From: Paenibacillus planticolens
Lineage (GTDB): Bacteria > Bacillota > Bacilli > Paenibacillales > NBRC-103111
Length of the DNA: 64,000 nucleotides
Direction of reading: 5' to 3'
NCBI RefSeq assembly: GCF_013141725.1
Contig: NZ_WHNZ01000007.1
Location: 310,001-374,000, forward strand
In this document: positions 7,780 through 16,495 of the stretch, in pieces
How the letters are laid out: the number at the start of each line of letters is the position of its first letter
Numbering within the stretch: the stretch's first letter is position 1
Translations under genes and position numbers: made by a program
Notes under the pieces: generated by a model
What the model was told of the DNA's origin: nothing
The model's input: only the letters and a program-made list of their open reading frames with translations
Database searches by the model: none

Positions 7780-8304
7780 ATGCAGCAAAAAGCAACTTTT
7801 GCAGGAGGATGCTTCTGGTGTATGGTGACTCCATTCGAGGAGCAGCCTGGTATTCACGGGATCGTATCTGGTTATATGGGGGGGCATGTCGAGAATCCGA
7901 CATATGAGCAGGTTCTGACCGGAGAAACAGGTCATTTGGAAGTCGTGCAAATTACCTTCGATCCGGAAGTGTTCCCTTACGAGAAGTTACTCGAACTTTA
8001 CTGGCCGCAAATCGACCCTATAGATGCAACAGGTCAAGGCAACGATCGTAAAAGCCAATACCGCGCCGCTATCCTGTATCATAACGAAGAGCAAAAATTA
8101 TTGGCGCAAGAATCGCGTGAAGACCTGGCAAAGAGTGGTCGCTTTGATAAGCCGGTTGTAACGGCGATCGAGGAGGCCTCGGTATTTTACCCAGCTGAGG
8201 AATATCATCAAAATTACCATAAGAAGAACCCTGCTTTTTATAAAGAATCCCGGATTTATTCAGGACGAGATGCAATTATCGAAAAATACTGGAGTAAGGA
8301 TTAA
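7780..8304 (+). CDS. msrA: Second MsrA paralogue
   Basis: This 174-residue MsrA is about three quarters identical by eye to the copy at 7003-7521, with the same GGCFWCM, EEQPGIHGI, GETGHLEVVQITFDP and PAEEYHQNYH blocks and again only the two motif cysteines. The frame could start at an ATG six bases earlier, but that ATG abuts GAGGA. The ATG at 7780 is spaced 7 nt from GAGG and aligns with the other copy. The two genes are head-to-head across about 260 AT-rich bases, so they can be expressed separately. Divergent duplication followed by drift is the simplest history. Confidence 0.95.
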   Translation: MQQKATFAGGCFWCMVTPFEEQPGIHGIVSGYMGGHVENPTYEQVLTGETGHLEVVQITFDPEVFPYEKLLELYWPQIDPIDATGQGNDRKSQYRAAILYHNEEQKLLAQESREDLAKSGRFDKPVVTAIEEASVFYPAEEYHQNYHKKNPAFYKESRIYSGRDAIIEKYWSKD

Positions 8305-8337
8305 CGCGGTTGCTGTCCATTACTTGATCAGACAAAA

Positions 8338-8366
8338 GAGGAGCGTTGCTGTGAAGCAGGCTCCTC
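8338..8366 (+). terminator. Rho-independent terminator of the plus-strand msrA
   Basis: GAGGAGC pairs with GCTCCTC, and an inner TTGCT pairs with AGCAG. CGTTTTAATTCTT follows. It begins about 33 bases past the msrA stop. Confidence 0.6.
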
Positions 8367-8430
8367 AATTCGTTTTAATTCTTACACCCAAACGTGTCAC
8401 CGCACGCACCAAATTTTGAACTTTGATCCT

Positions 8431-9561
8431 TTAATAGCCCCTAGTTTGAGGATGAATTTGATCATTCAAAAAACTTGTTATTTCTGCCCAGGCATCAACG
8501 CTCGAGAACATGAAAAAATGATCACCGTAATGTATCGTCTTCATTTTCTTTTCACCGCCCCATTCAGCTACAAGGTTTTTCGAATATTCAATAGGAATAT
8601 TTCGATCTAAATCCCCTGCTAAGCATAATAATGGTGTATGAATTGAAGGAGCTTTACTTATTGAATTGAAGGATTCTTTCACAAAAAGCGACAACGGAAA
8701 CATATTGTGCAATTTTAAAATGTTTGATATTTTTTCGCTCTTTAACTTGGAATAATTATCATATGGGGAAACCAGTATTGTACTTACTGTAGGACGTTCA
8801 CTTGATAAATTTACTGCGATCCCCGTTCCTAGGCTATATCCCATCGATACTATTTTTTTACTATCAATATCGCTTCTTTTTGAGAAGTAATCATAAATGA
8901 GATTAGCATCATTATATAAGTTATCTTTATTTGGCTCTCCTTCGCTCAGTCCATACGATCTATAATTAACTAACGCCACCGACCATCCATCCAATTTGTC
9001 TGCAATAGACATCATATCGGATACCTCTTCACCAGAGCCCCCGAAGTAAATAATTAGAGGCGATTTTAATTCGTTTGAATTATTTATTAACCATCCATGT
9101 AACTTGATATTGTCAATTGCATTAATTTCAATCTCCTCAAAATTGCCATAATTAATCTTATCTAAATCAGATCGGTCAATCTTCTTCGGTTGGTAAACCA
9201 TATGATTCATTTCAATAATTTCGTTAATGTTTTGATAAATAATGAGGCAAAGAAATAAATACGTACCAATTACCACTGTAAAAATGAAGGAAAGGACGGT
9301 TATTAATTTCAAAATATTTCTTTGAATGGTTCTCAATAAAATAAAAATTGCCAGTATAACAAGAATAATGAAAAACACAGCGAGAATATTTATTTCTAGG
9401 GAATACTTTTTAAATACTTCAAAGTAACCTAATTTAATTTGCTCGATATTCTTAATCCACGAAGCTACTTTGTAAGAGATAATTAAGCTTGTTATTCCGA
9501 GAATACTCATCAATGTAGATACAATTATTATTAAAAGTAACCCCATTTTACTTAGCTTCAT
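8431..9561 (-). CDS. Membrane-anchored alpha/beta serine hydrolase
   Basis: This 376-residue protein has three hydrophobic segments in its first 120 residues (about 8-30, 52-75 and 82-108) and then a hydrolase domain. The domain has YFGGSGEEV as oxyanion strand, VNYRSYGLSEG, the nucleophile elbow GYSLGTG, an acid in LAGDLDRNIP and the base in HYGDHFFMFS. This is the order of the S33/BAAT-like group of peptidases and esterases that sit on or face the membrane. GGAGGT lies 7 nt before the ATG. The protein is Ile/Asn/Lys-rich. The substrate is unknown. The gene is alone, with an aldo/keto reductase divergent from it. Confidence 0.8.
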   Translation of the reverse strand: MKLSKMGLLLIIIVSTLMSILGITSLIISYKVASWIKNIEQIKLGYFEVFKKYSLEINILAVFFIILVILAIFILLRTIQRNILKLITVLSFIFTVVIGTYLFLCLIIYQNINEIIEMNHMVYQPKKIDRSDLDKINYGNFEEIEINAIDNIKLHGWLINNSNELKSPLIIYFGGSGEEVSDMMSIADKLDGWSVALVNYRSYGLSEGEPNKDNLYNDANLIYDYFSKRSDIDSKKIVSMGYSLGTGIAVNLSSERPTVSTILVSPYDNYSKLKSEKISNILKLHNMFPLSLFVKESFNSISKAPSIHTPLLCLAGDLDRNIPIEYSKNLVAEWGGEKKMKTIHYGDHFFMFSSVDAWAEITSFLNDQIHPQTRGY

Positions 9562-9777
9562 TCATACAACCTCCGATCTCATTTCCATTATAGATGTTAT
9601 AATTTGGAAATGGACCGCAATTATTTAACCTCTTCCATAAAAAAAATGACCTATTTATCACACTTTTGATACTTGGTTAGTAATTACCTGTGCCTGGTCA
9701 TAAGTTGTAGTGAGAGGATTAGGCAAACATTTGGCACGAATGGGATAACGGTCTCTTTGTCATCTGGTGCATAATAA

Positions 9778-10674
<897 letters not shown>

Positions 10675-10688
10675 TAATGGTTAAAGTT

Positions 10689-10713
10689 GACCCACAGCAA
10701 CGTGCTGAGGGTC
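10689..10713. terminator. Terminator between converging reductase and ankyrin genes
   Basis: GACCC pairs with GGGTC, with an inner CAGCA/TGCTG and a 3-base loop. CTCTGATTTATT follows. The gap between the two converging stops is only about 45 bases, so it probably serves both. Confidence 0.5.
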
Positions 10714-10719
10714 TCTGAT

Positions 10720-11928
10720 TTATTCCTGAGCACCGGCTTGAATGAGGAGTTCAGCCACCGCATGATAATTCCCGGCCGAATCTCGAATGTTAACAGCTCC
10801 CCACTTGCAGCAGCCCAATGCAGCGCCGCCGTGCCCGTGGGTTAAGTGAACGGATGCGCCATGCGCAAGCAGCAGACGCACCGCTTCGTCGTTTCCTCTC
10901 ATAGCCGCGTTATGAAGCGCTGTAAAATCGTTGTCATCGCGGCGGGAATCCGCGGGGAAACTGGCTTCGAGCATCACACGAACGGCTTGAACCTCATTGT
11001 TCCAAGCGGCATCGGCAATTAAGCTCAGATCCTCGAGCAAGAGTGACTGAAACAAATTCGAATCCTGCTCAAGCAGAGTCTGCACGGCCACCAGATCGGC
11101 TAACATGCAGGCTAGCAGCAGACGCTGATTTGGAGGACTGTGCTTCGCAATCAGATCGACGATCTCGGGATGATTGCGGCGCGCTGCAAGATGGAATGGT
11201 TTCGTATTTGAGCCTATTTTATATGCATAGATATGTCCACCGTCCGAATCGCCGGACGTGAAGCTGCCCCGCCCCACTTGAGCTTGAAGGCACTCGGGGG
11301 AGGAACGAATGAATGAGCTCACCAGCTCCGCATCTCCGATATTGATCGCCATAAAAATATCCGCAGCCGCGCCACGCTCAATAAGAAACCTGCATTTAGC
11401 CTCGTTATCGATCGCCCATTGAGCCGGAGTGCTGCCATGATCGATATCGCGCCTATCGATATCGGCGCCATGAGCGAGCAGAAAATCCATGATTTCATAA
11501 TCAGTGGCAAAATGAAGCGGAACCTGACCATCGGGTCCGCGCTGATTGACGGCAGCGGGATTCATCTCTACGATTTCTTTCACTGTATCTAACATACCGA
11601 GTTCTGCCGCAGCATGAATATCGACAAAAGCTCCTCGCTCAATCAAATATCGGGAAAGCTCATGATGGCCATGATGCAGAACCCCAAATCCCCCGGCCCA
11701 CCAACTGCTTTTTGCATTCAAATCTGCGCCGTACTCCAGCAATATATCCACGATTTCGCGATTGCCTTTTGCCGCTGCAGCGACGATCGCAGGGGTTTCG
11801 AAGGAAAACCAAGGCTCGTTAATTTGTTTGACCAGAAAGGGATGCTCGTTTAGGCATCGTCTCGTCGCGACCGTATCATTGCTCATAATCGCCTGTTTGA
11901 ACTGTTCAATGACCATTTGCTCGTTCAT
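10720..11928 (-). CDS. Ankyrin-repeat protein
   Basis: This is a protein of about 402 residues built of ankyrin repeats: TPAIVAAAAKGNREIVDILL, GADLNAKS, VPLHFATDYEIMDFLLAHGA, TPAQWAIDNEAKCRFLIERG, PFHLAARRNHPEIVDLI and FTALHNAAMRGNDEAVRLLL. There is no signal peptide or membrane helix, so it is a cytoplasmic protein-binding scaffold. The partner is unknown. The frame is open 16 codons further upstream; ATG at 11928 was chosen because GGGG is 9 nt ahead, while the upstream starts have poorer sites. The stop of this gene nearly meets the reductase terminator, and its start lies 57 bases from the stop of the next gene, so read-through from that gene is possible. Confidence 0.85.
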   Translation of the reverse strand: MNEQMVIEQFKQAIMSNDTVATRRCLNEHPFLVKQINEPWFSFETPAIVAAAAKGNREIVDILLEYGADLNAKSSWWAGGFGVLHHGHHELSRYLIERGAFVDIHAAAELGMLDTVKEIVEMNPAAVNQRGPDGQVPLHFATDYEIMDFLLAHGADIDRRDIDHGSTPAQWAIDNEAKCRFLIERGAAADIFMAINIGDAELVSSFIRSSPECLQAQVGRGSFTSGDSDGGHIYAYKIGSNTKPFHLAARRNHPEIVDLIAKHSPPNQRLLLACMLADLVAVQTLLEQDSNLFQSLLLEDLSLIADAAWNNEVQAVRVMLEASFPADSRRDDNDFTALHNAAMRGNDEAVRLLLAHGASVHLTHGHGGAALGCCKWGAVNIRDSAGNYHAVAELLIQAGAQE

Positions 11929-11985
11929 GTCTTTAGCCCCAATCTTCATCACTCTATATAAATTATGATACCACAAAATAGGATT

Positions 11986-12987
11986 TTACTTTATTCGAAC
12001 GACTACCTTTCCTTTGGCGCTTCCGCTTTCAAGGTAATGAAGCGCCTGATCGGCATCTTTCAAATTATACACCTTATCAATAACCGGCTTAATGTGACCT
12101 CTTTCAATATATTCCTTTAAAACCTTCAATTGCGCTCCACTTGGTTTCATAAAAAGGTAACGATATCTCGTCCGGCTCTTCTTCTCAAGAGCTGTGATCT
12201 TTCGGCTTACGATGGACAAAACAGCCGTTTTCATCCAACCCAATTGTTCATCTTTTCCAAATGCTGCATTCGGTACGCCGGAGATGGATACGATTTGTCC
12301 GTTTAGTTTTAATATCTGGAATGATTTTTCCAATATATCTCCTCCTAAAGTATCAAAAACGGCATCATATCCCGTAAGCAGCTCTTCAAAATTCTCTTTT
12401 CTATAATTAATAATCAGATCGGCACCCAGCGTTTTGACTAATTCATAACCTTTATCGCTTGCTGTTGTGGCGACAAAAGCTCCCATCAACTTGGCCAGTT
12501 GGATAGCAAAGGTGCCCACGCCTCCTGAACCTGCGTGAATCAAAATTTTTTGACCTTTTTGAAGATCCAAAATTTCTGAGAAAGCTTGGTAAGTCGTAAG
12601 TCCGACCAGCGGTATGGAAGCCGCTTCTTCAAAGCTTAGATTCTGCGGTTTCAACGAAATATCATCTTCATGTATAGCAATATACTCGGCTAATGTGCCG
12701 ATTCTGCTTTTGCGGGGTCTCCCGTAAACTTCATCTCCGGGTTTAAATGCACTCACCCGTTTGCCAACCTTGGCAACAACTCCGGAGAAATCATTTCCTA
12801 AGATTAGAGGAAACTTGTACGTTAACAGGAATTTTACTTTACCTTCCTTTATTTTAAAGTCGATAGGATTTAAGCTGGCAGCATGAATTTCCACGAGCAC
12901 ATCATGTTCTCCGATGTCAGGCGTTGGACGTTCTGTCATAATTAATGGAACATTTTTTCCGTATTTCTCAATGATCATGGCCTTCAT
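11986..12987 (-). CDS. Zinc-independent MDR (quinone-oxidoreductase-like) NADP-dependent oxidoreductase
   Basis: This 333-residue enzyme has the medium-chain dehydrogenase order: a GroES-like N-terminal part (IHAASLNPIDFKIKEGK, ILGNDFSGVVAKVGKRV) and a Rossmann part with HAGSGGVGTFAIQLAKLMGA. The structural and catalytic zinc cysteines of alcohol dehydrogenases are lacking, which places it with the NADPH:quinone/enone reductases. It lies about 100 bases downstream of an ArsR-type regulator on the same strand. A dyad (13013-13030) in front of it resembles one in front of the regulator, so both are probably under that repressor. It may detoxify reactive carbonyls or quinones. Confidence 0.9.
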   Translation of the reverse strand: MKAMIIEKYGKNVPLIMTERPTPDIGEHDVLVEIHAASLNPIDFKIKEGKVKFLLTYKFPLILGNDFSGVVAKVGKRVSAFKPGDEVYGRPRKSRIGTLAEYIAIHEDDISLKPQNLSFEEAASIPLVGLTTYQAFSEILDLQKGQKILIHAGSGGVGTFAIQLAKLMGAFVATTASDKGYELVKTLGADLIINYRKENFEELLTGYDAVFDTLGGDILEKSFQILKLNGQIVSISGVPNAAFGKDEQLGWMKTAVLSIVSRKITALEKKSRTRYRYLFMKPSGAQLKVLKEYIERGHIKPVIDKVYNLKDADQALHYLESGSAKGKVVVRIK

Positions 12988-13012
12988 TTAAAATCACTCC
13001 AATAAGATTATT

Positions 13013-13030
13013 CGTTTAAACATATAAACG
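13013..13030 (-). promoter_or_regulatory. Putative ArsR operator in front of the MDR oxidoreductase
   Basis: The inverted repeat CGTTTA-6-TAAACG lies about 25 bases upstream of the oxidoreductase start. Its half-site matches the dyad before the ArsR gene at 13435-13451. Confidence 0.5.
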
Positions 13031-13087
13031 GATTATGCAAAAAAAGATATTTCCATATCTTCACTATTCCCTTATATCTTTAACTTG

Positions 13088-13411
13088 TCATTGAGACTTG
13101 TTGCACTCAGCTTCAACGGCCGCAATTAATAGTTTGAGTTGTTCAAGAGGTTTGCGAACAGTCAACAGATAGTAATTTTCTACGCTTTTTTTCTCTGAAC
13201 TAACAAAGCCAGATTGCTTCAACACCTTCAAATGATGGGAAACAGCCGGCCTGGACAAATTAATATGCTCCGCTATCGTATTAACATTAAGTCCTGATTT
13301 GTGCTGTGCCAGCAGTATAATAATGGCTTGCCGGTTTTCATCAGTCAGCACTTCCAGCAGAGGGATGCACTCTTTGAATTGTTGCAGAACATGCTCGGTT
13401 TGTTGGCTCAT
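13088..13411 (-). CDS. ArsR family winged-helix repressor
   Basis: This 107-residue protein has the ArsR fold order. After a first helix comes LTDENRQAIIILL, and then the recognition region NVNTIAEHINLSRPAVSHHL, continued as KVLKQSGFVSSEKK, which is the classic ArsR helix-turn-helix and wing. One Cys in the first helix and one near the C-terminus do not form a known metal site, so the inducer is unlikely to be arsenic or cadmium by the standard alpha-3 motif. A dyad overlaps its own promoter region (13435-13451), and a similar one precedes the oxidoreductase. This suggests autoregulation and control of that gene. Confidence 0.88.
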   Translation of the reverse strand: MSQQTEHVLQQFKECIPLLEVLTDENRQAIIILLAQHKSGLNVNTIAEHINLSRPAVSHHLKVLKQSGFVSSEKKSVENYYLLTVRKPLEQLKLLIAAVEAECNKSQ

Positions 13412-13434
13412 ACGCTCTCCACTTTCTGTTCATT

Positions 13435-13451
13435 CGTTTAATCACTTAAAC
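13435..13451 (-). promoter_or_regulatory. Putative ArsR operator in the regulator's own promoter
   Basis: GTTTAA-4-TTAAAC forms a perfect 6-bp dyad preceded by C. It lies about 25 bases upstream of the ArsR start codon and shares its half-site with 13013-13030. Confidence 0.5.
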
Positions 13452-13635
13452 ATTTTATAATTATTTGTTAAATAAAATCAAGTGCATACTTTGAGTTTTC
13501 CAAAAAGTGCTTCAACATGAAGTGATCAACGCACATAAAGGTGACATTCTGATACACCTTCTTAATCAAATTAAATTACGATGTATCTTATGTAATATAT
13601 TGTTCATGTGCTTGGATAAAGTATCACGGCTTGAA

Positions 13636-13662
13636 CAGGCTGCCCAAATTGCCGGCAGCCTG
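13636..13662. terminator. Strong hairpin, probable terminator
   Basis: A perfect 9-bp stem (CAGGCTGCC with GGCAGCCTG) carries a 9-base loop. It is the only clear structure in the roughly 310 gene-free bases at 13412-13722. It could end the minus-strand unit starting at 13926, although the T run is poor. A similar AGGCTGC/GCAGCCT hairpin lies at 18016-18045. Confidence 0.5.
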
Positions 13663-13722
13663 AATTCTTAAGTGTAATAGTTCTGTGTTTAGGTATGATC
13701 AGATACTGAGTATGACTCACAT

Positions 13723-13926
13723 TTACCACCAAAATAATTTCTTCAGCGTTTTTATTGTTTCAACTCTATAAGTTGTAGATAAGTATGCAGCATTAATCGC
13801 AGTTGTTGATGCTAAAAAGACTGTAGCAAAATTACTACCATAAAAGAGAACGTTCAGCACAAGCATAATTATTGAACCCACTACAAGAGAAAAGGTCCAT
13901 GCGAACATTTTATTACGATCATTCAT
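13723..13926 (-). CDS. Small two-helix membrane protein, unrecognised
   Basis: This is a 67-residue protein. GAGGTG lies 5 nt before the ATG, a good site that supports translation. Hydrophobic helices span about residues 8-28 (FAWTFSLVVGSIIMLVLNVL) and 33-50, followed by a basic tail (RVETIKTLKKLFWW). No family was recognised. It lies in an AT-rich strip of small membrane proteins with no functional context. Confidence 0.6.
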   Translation of the reverse strand: MNDRNKMFAWTFSLVVGSIIMLVLNVLFYGSNFATVFLASTTAINAAYLSTTYRVETIKTLKKLFWW

Positions 13927-13999
13927 AGCATCACCTCATAAAATAATTAAGATTAATAAATATTTAGCCATAATTTCAGAATTAACGTGTCCCTTTAGT

Positions 14000-14254
14000 T
14001 TAATCAACTTTTCTATATCGAGAATTGAGATATAACACGAACAATACAAGCCCAGCGATACAGAGAATTATACTTATAATAAGCGTGTAGTTTACTAAAT
14101 TCCAAATGTCAGGAGGGGTAAAATTCTTCAATTGCTCCATTTCTGTAAACTTAAAAGAAATAGCTCCAGCAATGTAGATCAATACTTTTTCTAATCCACT
14201 TATGCCAAACAGAAAAATCCCACAAATAAATAAAGTAATTCCACCTATCTTCAT
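14000..14254 (-). CDS. Small two-helix membrane protein, unrecognised
   Basis: This is an 84-residue protein with helices at about residues 4-32 (GGITLFICGIFLFGISGLEK) and 56-78 (YTLIISIILCIAGLVLFVLY). They are joined by a polar loop containing FTPPDIW, and the tail is basic. GGAGGT lies about 10 nt before the ATG. It is not similar in sequence to the 67-residue protein downstream of it. The function is unknown. Confidence 0.6.
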   Translation of the reverse strand: MKIGGITLFICGIFLFGISGLEKVLIYIAGAISFKFTEMEQLKNFTPPDIWNLVNYTLIISIILCIAGLVLFVLYLNSRYRKVD

Positions 14255-14382
14255 GAATAATAAACCTCCGAGCCCATAATATTATCGTATATAACTGATA
14301 CTACCATAAATTGGAATACCGCACCTACTTTTAACTCGAGTGTCAAAAGCAATGCTACCTTTTAGTTCAATAAGCAAAATAA

Positions 14383-14403
14383 GGATCTGCCGTGAGCAGA
14401 TCC
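14383..14403 (-). terminator. Hairpin downstream of the amj remnant
   Basis: A perfect 8-bp stem (GGATCTGC with GCAGATCC) has a 5-base loop. On the minus strand TTATTTTGCTTATT follows. It lies about 65 bases past the stop of the amj-like fragment. Confidence 0.55.
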
Positions 14404-14467
14404 TAAACGCCAATTTTCCACAGCCCCCGATTATTTCTAATTCGGCCAGTTAGCCTTACTACAAATA

Positions 14468-14861
14468 CTATAAGTATGGGACAATTGTTTTTATCCAATA
14501 TGCTGCAGGTATTAATATTACTTGTGCTAATAACGTCCCACAAAATCTTGAGAACATAAGAGCACCAAAAACTTTATTAATTGAAGACAACTTAGCTTTT
14601 TTACTCAAAGCTTTATCTGTCAGTAATGCAACCTGCGGATCGATCAGTATAGTCAATAGAATAGTAGCCATTCCGTTTATTAATCCCGAAGATTGAGAAG
14701 CCCCAATGTTATAATGTCCTGGCAAAAATGCTGCATATAAAGCTGCCAATACGCCTACGGTATAAATAGCGGTCACAAAACATTCTCACCGCGTATGAGA
14801 GTGTTTCAGCAGAATGGATAATCAGCGTAAGCAACGATATTATAGCGATACGTTCAATCAT
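14468..14861 (-). pseudogene. amj: amj-like lipid II flippase pseudogene with internal deletion
   Basis: A strong site, GGGGGAGG, and ATG at 14861 open a frame reading MIERIAIISLLTLIIHSAET then LSYAVR, the expected first helix of Amj (DUF2837). The frame is then lost. In another frame, from about 14780 to 14468, the C-terminal part of the same family appears: TAIYTVGVLAALYAAFLPGH, SSGLINGMATILLTILIDPQ and FSRFCGTLLAQVILIPAAYW. Amj is about 260-270 residues, so roughly half of the protein (the middle) is missing at the junction near 14780-14790. Amj is the alternative to MurJ for lipid II export in Bacillus. The family match is from memory of its conserved motifs. The remnant cannot make a working flippase. 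Confidence 0.75.
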
Positions 14862-15483
14862 CGGTACAGCCTCCCCCGTCTGTTGCATTTTTTATAAAGC
14901 TCTCTCTCAACTTAACTTCCTTACATATATTAACCTAGTTATTTTTTCCAAAAAAGAGAAATTCCCTTAGTATTTATTTCTTATTTTGATCTTAGTGCCA
15001 AATACGTTATCCTGAACCTTGTATTATGAGGTCTCTACATCTTTTTATTAGATCTTCCAGTTCAATAAAATGAGCAGGCTGCCGTGGCACCTGTTCGGTT
15101 AGCAAGGAAATCAGGTAAGTTATGGAACACATCCGCAATATTGTTTATCTCAATCATATTTATTTAAGGCTGGACCCAGGATGCAGGATTCCACCATTGA
15201 ATACGATGAGCATAAAAAGCTCCGAATATCTAAAAGAACACAATAAAATAAATATAAGTAGGCTCTGTCCTTAAAAATCTCCGTCTTCAACCACTCCCCC
15301 ATGTAAATTCAATTCGATTTTCTTTGTTATTTCGGATTTCATTATTGACCTTCTTTTCACAGTCATTATCCCTTTAGTTGTATTAAGAAAAAAAGGAATT
15401 GCCGCGGGGCAAACCCCTCAACTGGTGTTCGCTGTTACGCACTTTTTACTTACTGTATACAACGATTATGTTTGTGCCGCCGA
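14862..15483. other. Gene-free AT-rich region
   Basis: About 620 bases hold no convincing gene on either strand. A few stretches look like decayed sequence (for example around 15060-15240), but no inverted ends, target duplications or transposase motifs could be made out. Confidence 0.5.
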
Positions 15484-15518
15484 AAAAGAAAAAAACCCGC
15501 AGCATGAAGCATGCCGTA
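15484..15518 (-). terminator. Strong rho-independent terminator ending the tiny-gene run
   Basis: GCATG pairs with CATGC around an AAG loop, extended by a C/G pair and adjacent bases. On the minus strand GGG is followed by T7, C and T5. It sits 6 bases past the stop of the 35-codon frame, which supports transcription of this strip on the minus strand. Confidence 0.75.
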
Positions 15519-15523
15519 GGTCT

Positions 15524-15631
15524 CTAACTTGTAACTTCCTTGAATTTGCTCCGGGCTTGGGCTTGATTGTTCAGTTGCTTAACAATTTGTCCTGTGCCAT
15601 GAGCTCCTTGATGTCCTCTACTGGATGTCAA
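15524..15631 (-). CDS. Possible 35-residue protein, unrecognised
   Basis: This short frame with a TTG start reads MTSSRGHQGAHGTGQIVKQL then NNQAQARSKFKEVTS. The composition (Gln, Asn, Ala, Gly, Lys) and the immediate strong terminator resemble small spore proteins, but no family was recognised. There is no ribosome site before the TTG. A well-placed AAGGAG points instead to an overlapping ATG frame of only nine codons. It may be a frameshifted remnant. Confidence 0.35.
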   Translation of the reverse strand: MTSSRGHQGAHGTGQIVKQLNNQAQARSKFKEVTS

Positions 15632-15689
15632 TATATATCAACACCAACAGATACAGCTACTGTTAATTGAATGGTTCGCTGAAATGTTT

Positions 15690-15821
15690 TTAAGCATCAC
15701 CTGGTTGATCGTGTGTATTATTTTGTGCAGATTGGTCTGGCGATTTTTGAGTTCGAGATTGCAGTTCCTTATCTACGGATCGCTGAGATTTGGTTATCTT
15801 AGTTTTAGTTTTATCGGACAT
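15690..15821 (-). CDS. Small basic 43-residue protein, possibly sporulation-linked
   Basis: This frame opens MSDKTKTKITKSQRSVDKEL and ends DQPGDA. GAGGTAA lies about 5-8 nt before the ATG, a good site. It is hydrophilic, rich in Lys, Gln, Thr and Ser, with no Cys or Trp. Short basic Gln/Asn-rich proteins like this are common among spore-core proteins of Bacillales, so a spore role is possible but not shown by any motif. It is the best supported member of a run of tiny minus-strand genes ending at the terminator at 15484-15518. Confidence 0.55.
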   Translation of the reverse strand: MSDKTKTKITKSQRSVDKELQSRTQKSPDQSAQNNTHDQPGDA

Positions 15822-15940
15822 TGAGATTACCTCTTTTCTATCTTGATGAAATAAGCTAAAAAATTTAGCCTGTTCTGTGGGAAAGTTACCTCAGACTTTT
15901 ATATAGCTTTATATGTGAACCATTTTATTAACTAACCACC

Positions 15941-16033
15941 TTAATTAATATTTGCCTCATCAATTTTACCCTTTTGATTTGGTTTTTGGTTTTTTTGCTT
16001 TTCGGATTTCACGCTTTTCTTTTGATTAGTCAT
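15941..16033 (-). CDS. Tiny Lys/Gln/Asn-rich protein, 30 residues
   Basis: The frame reads MTNQKKSVKSEKQKNQKPNQ then KGKIDEANIN. AAAGGGG lies about 12 nt before the ATG, rather far. It is similar in style to the 43-residue neighbour (basic, no aromatic residues), which is why it is listed. It could equally be chance. Confidence 0.35.
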   Translation of the reverse strand: MTNQKKSVKSEKQKNQKPNQKGKIDEANIN

Positions 16034-16163
16034 AACTTTAGCACACCCCTTTGAGTAATTGGAAACATATATATTGTACTCACTTAAGAAGTAATATAAG
16101 CAGACATATTGTGCCAATCACTTAGTTGGTCGGCGAAATTAAACAATAATTTCTTACTGAGAA

Positions 16164-16406
16164 CTAAAGCTTTTCAAATGAGATTATTCTTGCAGAATCC
16201 ATCCAACCATCAGTAACCAAATTTTTCTTCGAATCAAACAATTTAATTCCTGAAAAGTTCTCAATAGAATCGTCCATAAAATGTGCACACTTTCCTTCAA
16301 TACAGCTTTCTGACCAGTCAAAAGATAAACTCTCTTTATCATTTCTATATACAAGGAGATCGCTGAGTAACTGGGACTCCACCTCATGCCTTAACTTCAG
16401 CCCCAT
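16164..16406 (-). CDS. Hypothetical protein, possibly 5'-truncated
   Basis: This 80-codon frame has protein-like content: ESQLLSDLLVYRNDKESLSF, then CIEGKCAHFMDDSIENFSGI and KLFDSKKNLVTDGWMDSARI. No ribosome binding site precedes the ATG, and the sequence just upstream (16407-16495) contains only broken palindromes, so the gene may have lost its start. The two Cys in CIEGKC are the only motif. No family was recognised. Confidence 0.4.
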   Translation of the reverse strand: MGLKLRHEVESQLLSDLLVYRNDKESLSFDWSESCIEGKCAHFMDDSIENFSGIKLFDSKKNLVTDGWMDSARIISFEKL

Positions 16407-16495
16407 ACACGTTAGTTTAATGAATTATGGCCGAATGGCCCGAAACGTGAGTATGGTGTTAGGTGATACCCTCTTCGAATTACATACAAGATTAC

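Noticed and set aside
15060-15300. Possible insertion-sequence remnant
   Set aside because: Some stretches look like decayed coding sequence, but no transposase motif, inverted ends or target duplication could be identified.
15425-15670. Plus-strand 81-codon frame
   Set aside because: It has no ribosome site, crosses a minus-strand terminator and shows no protein-like pattern.
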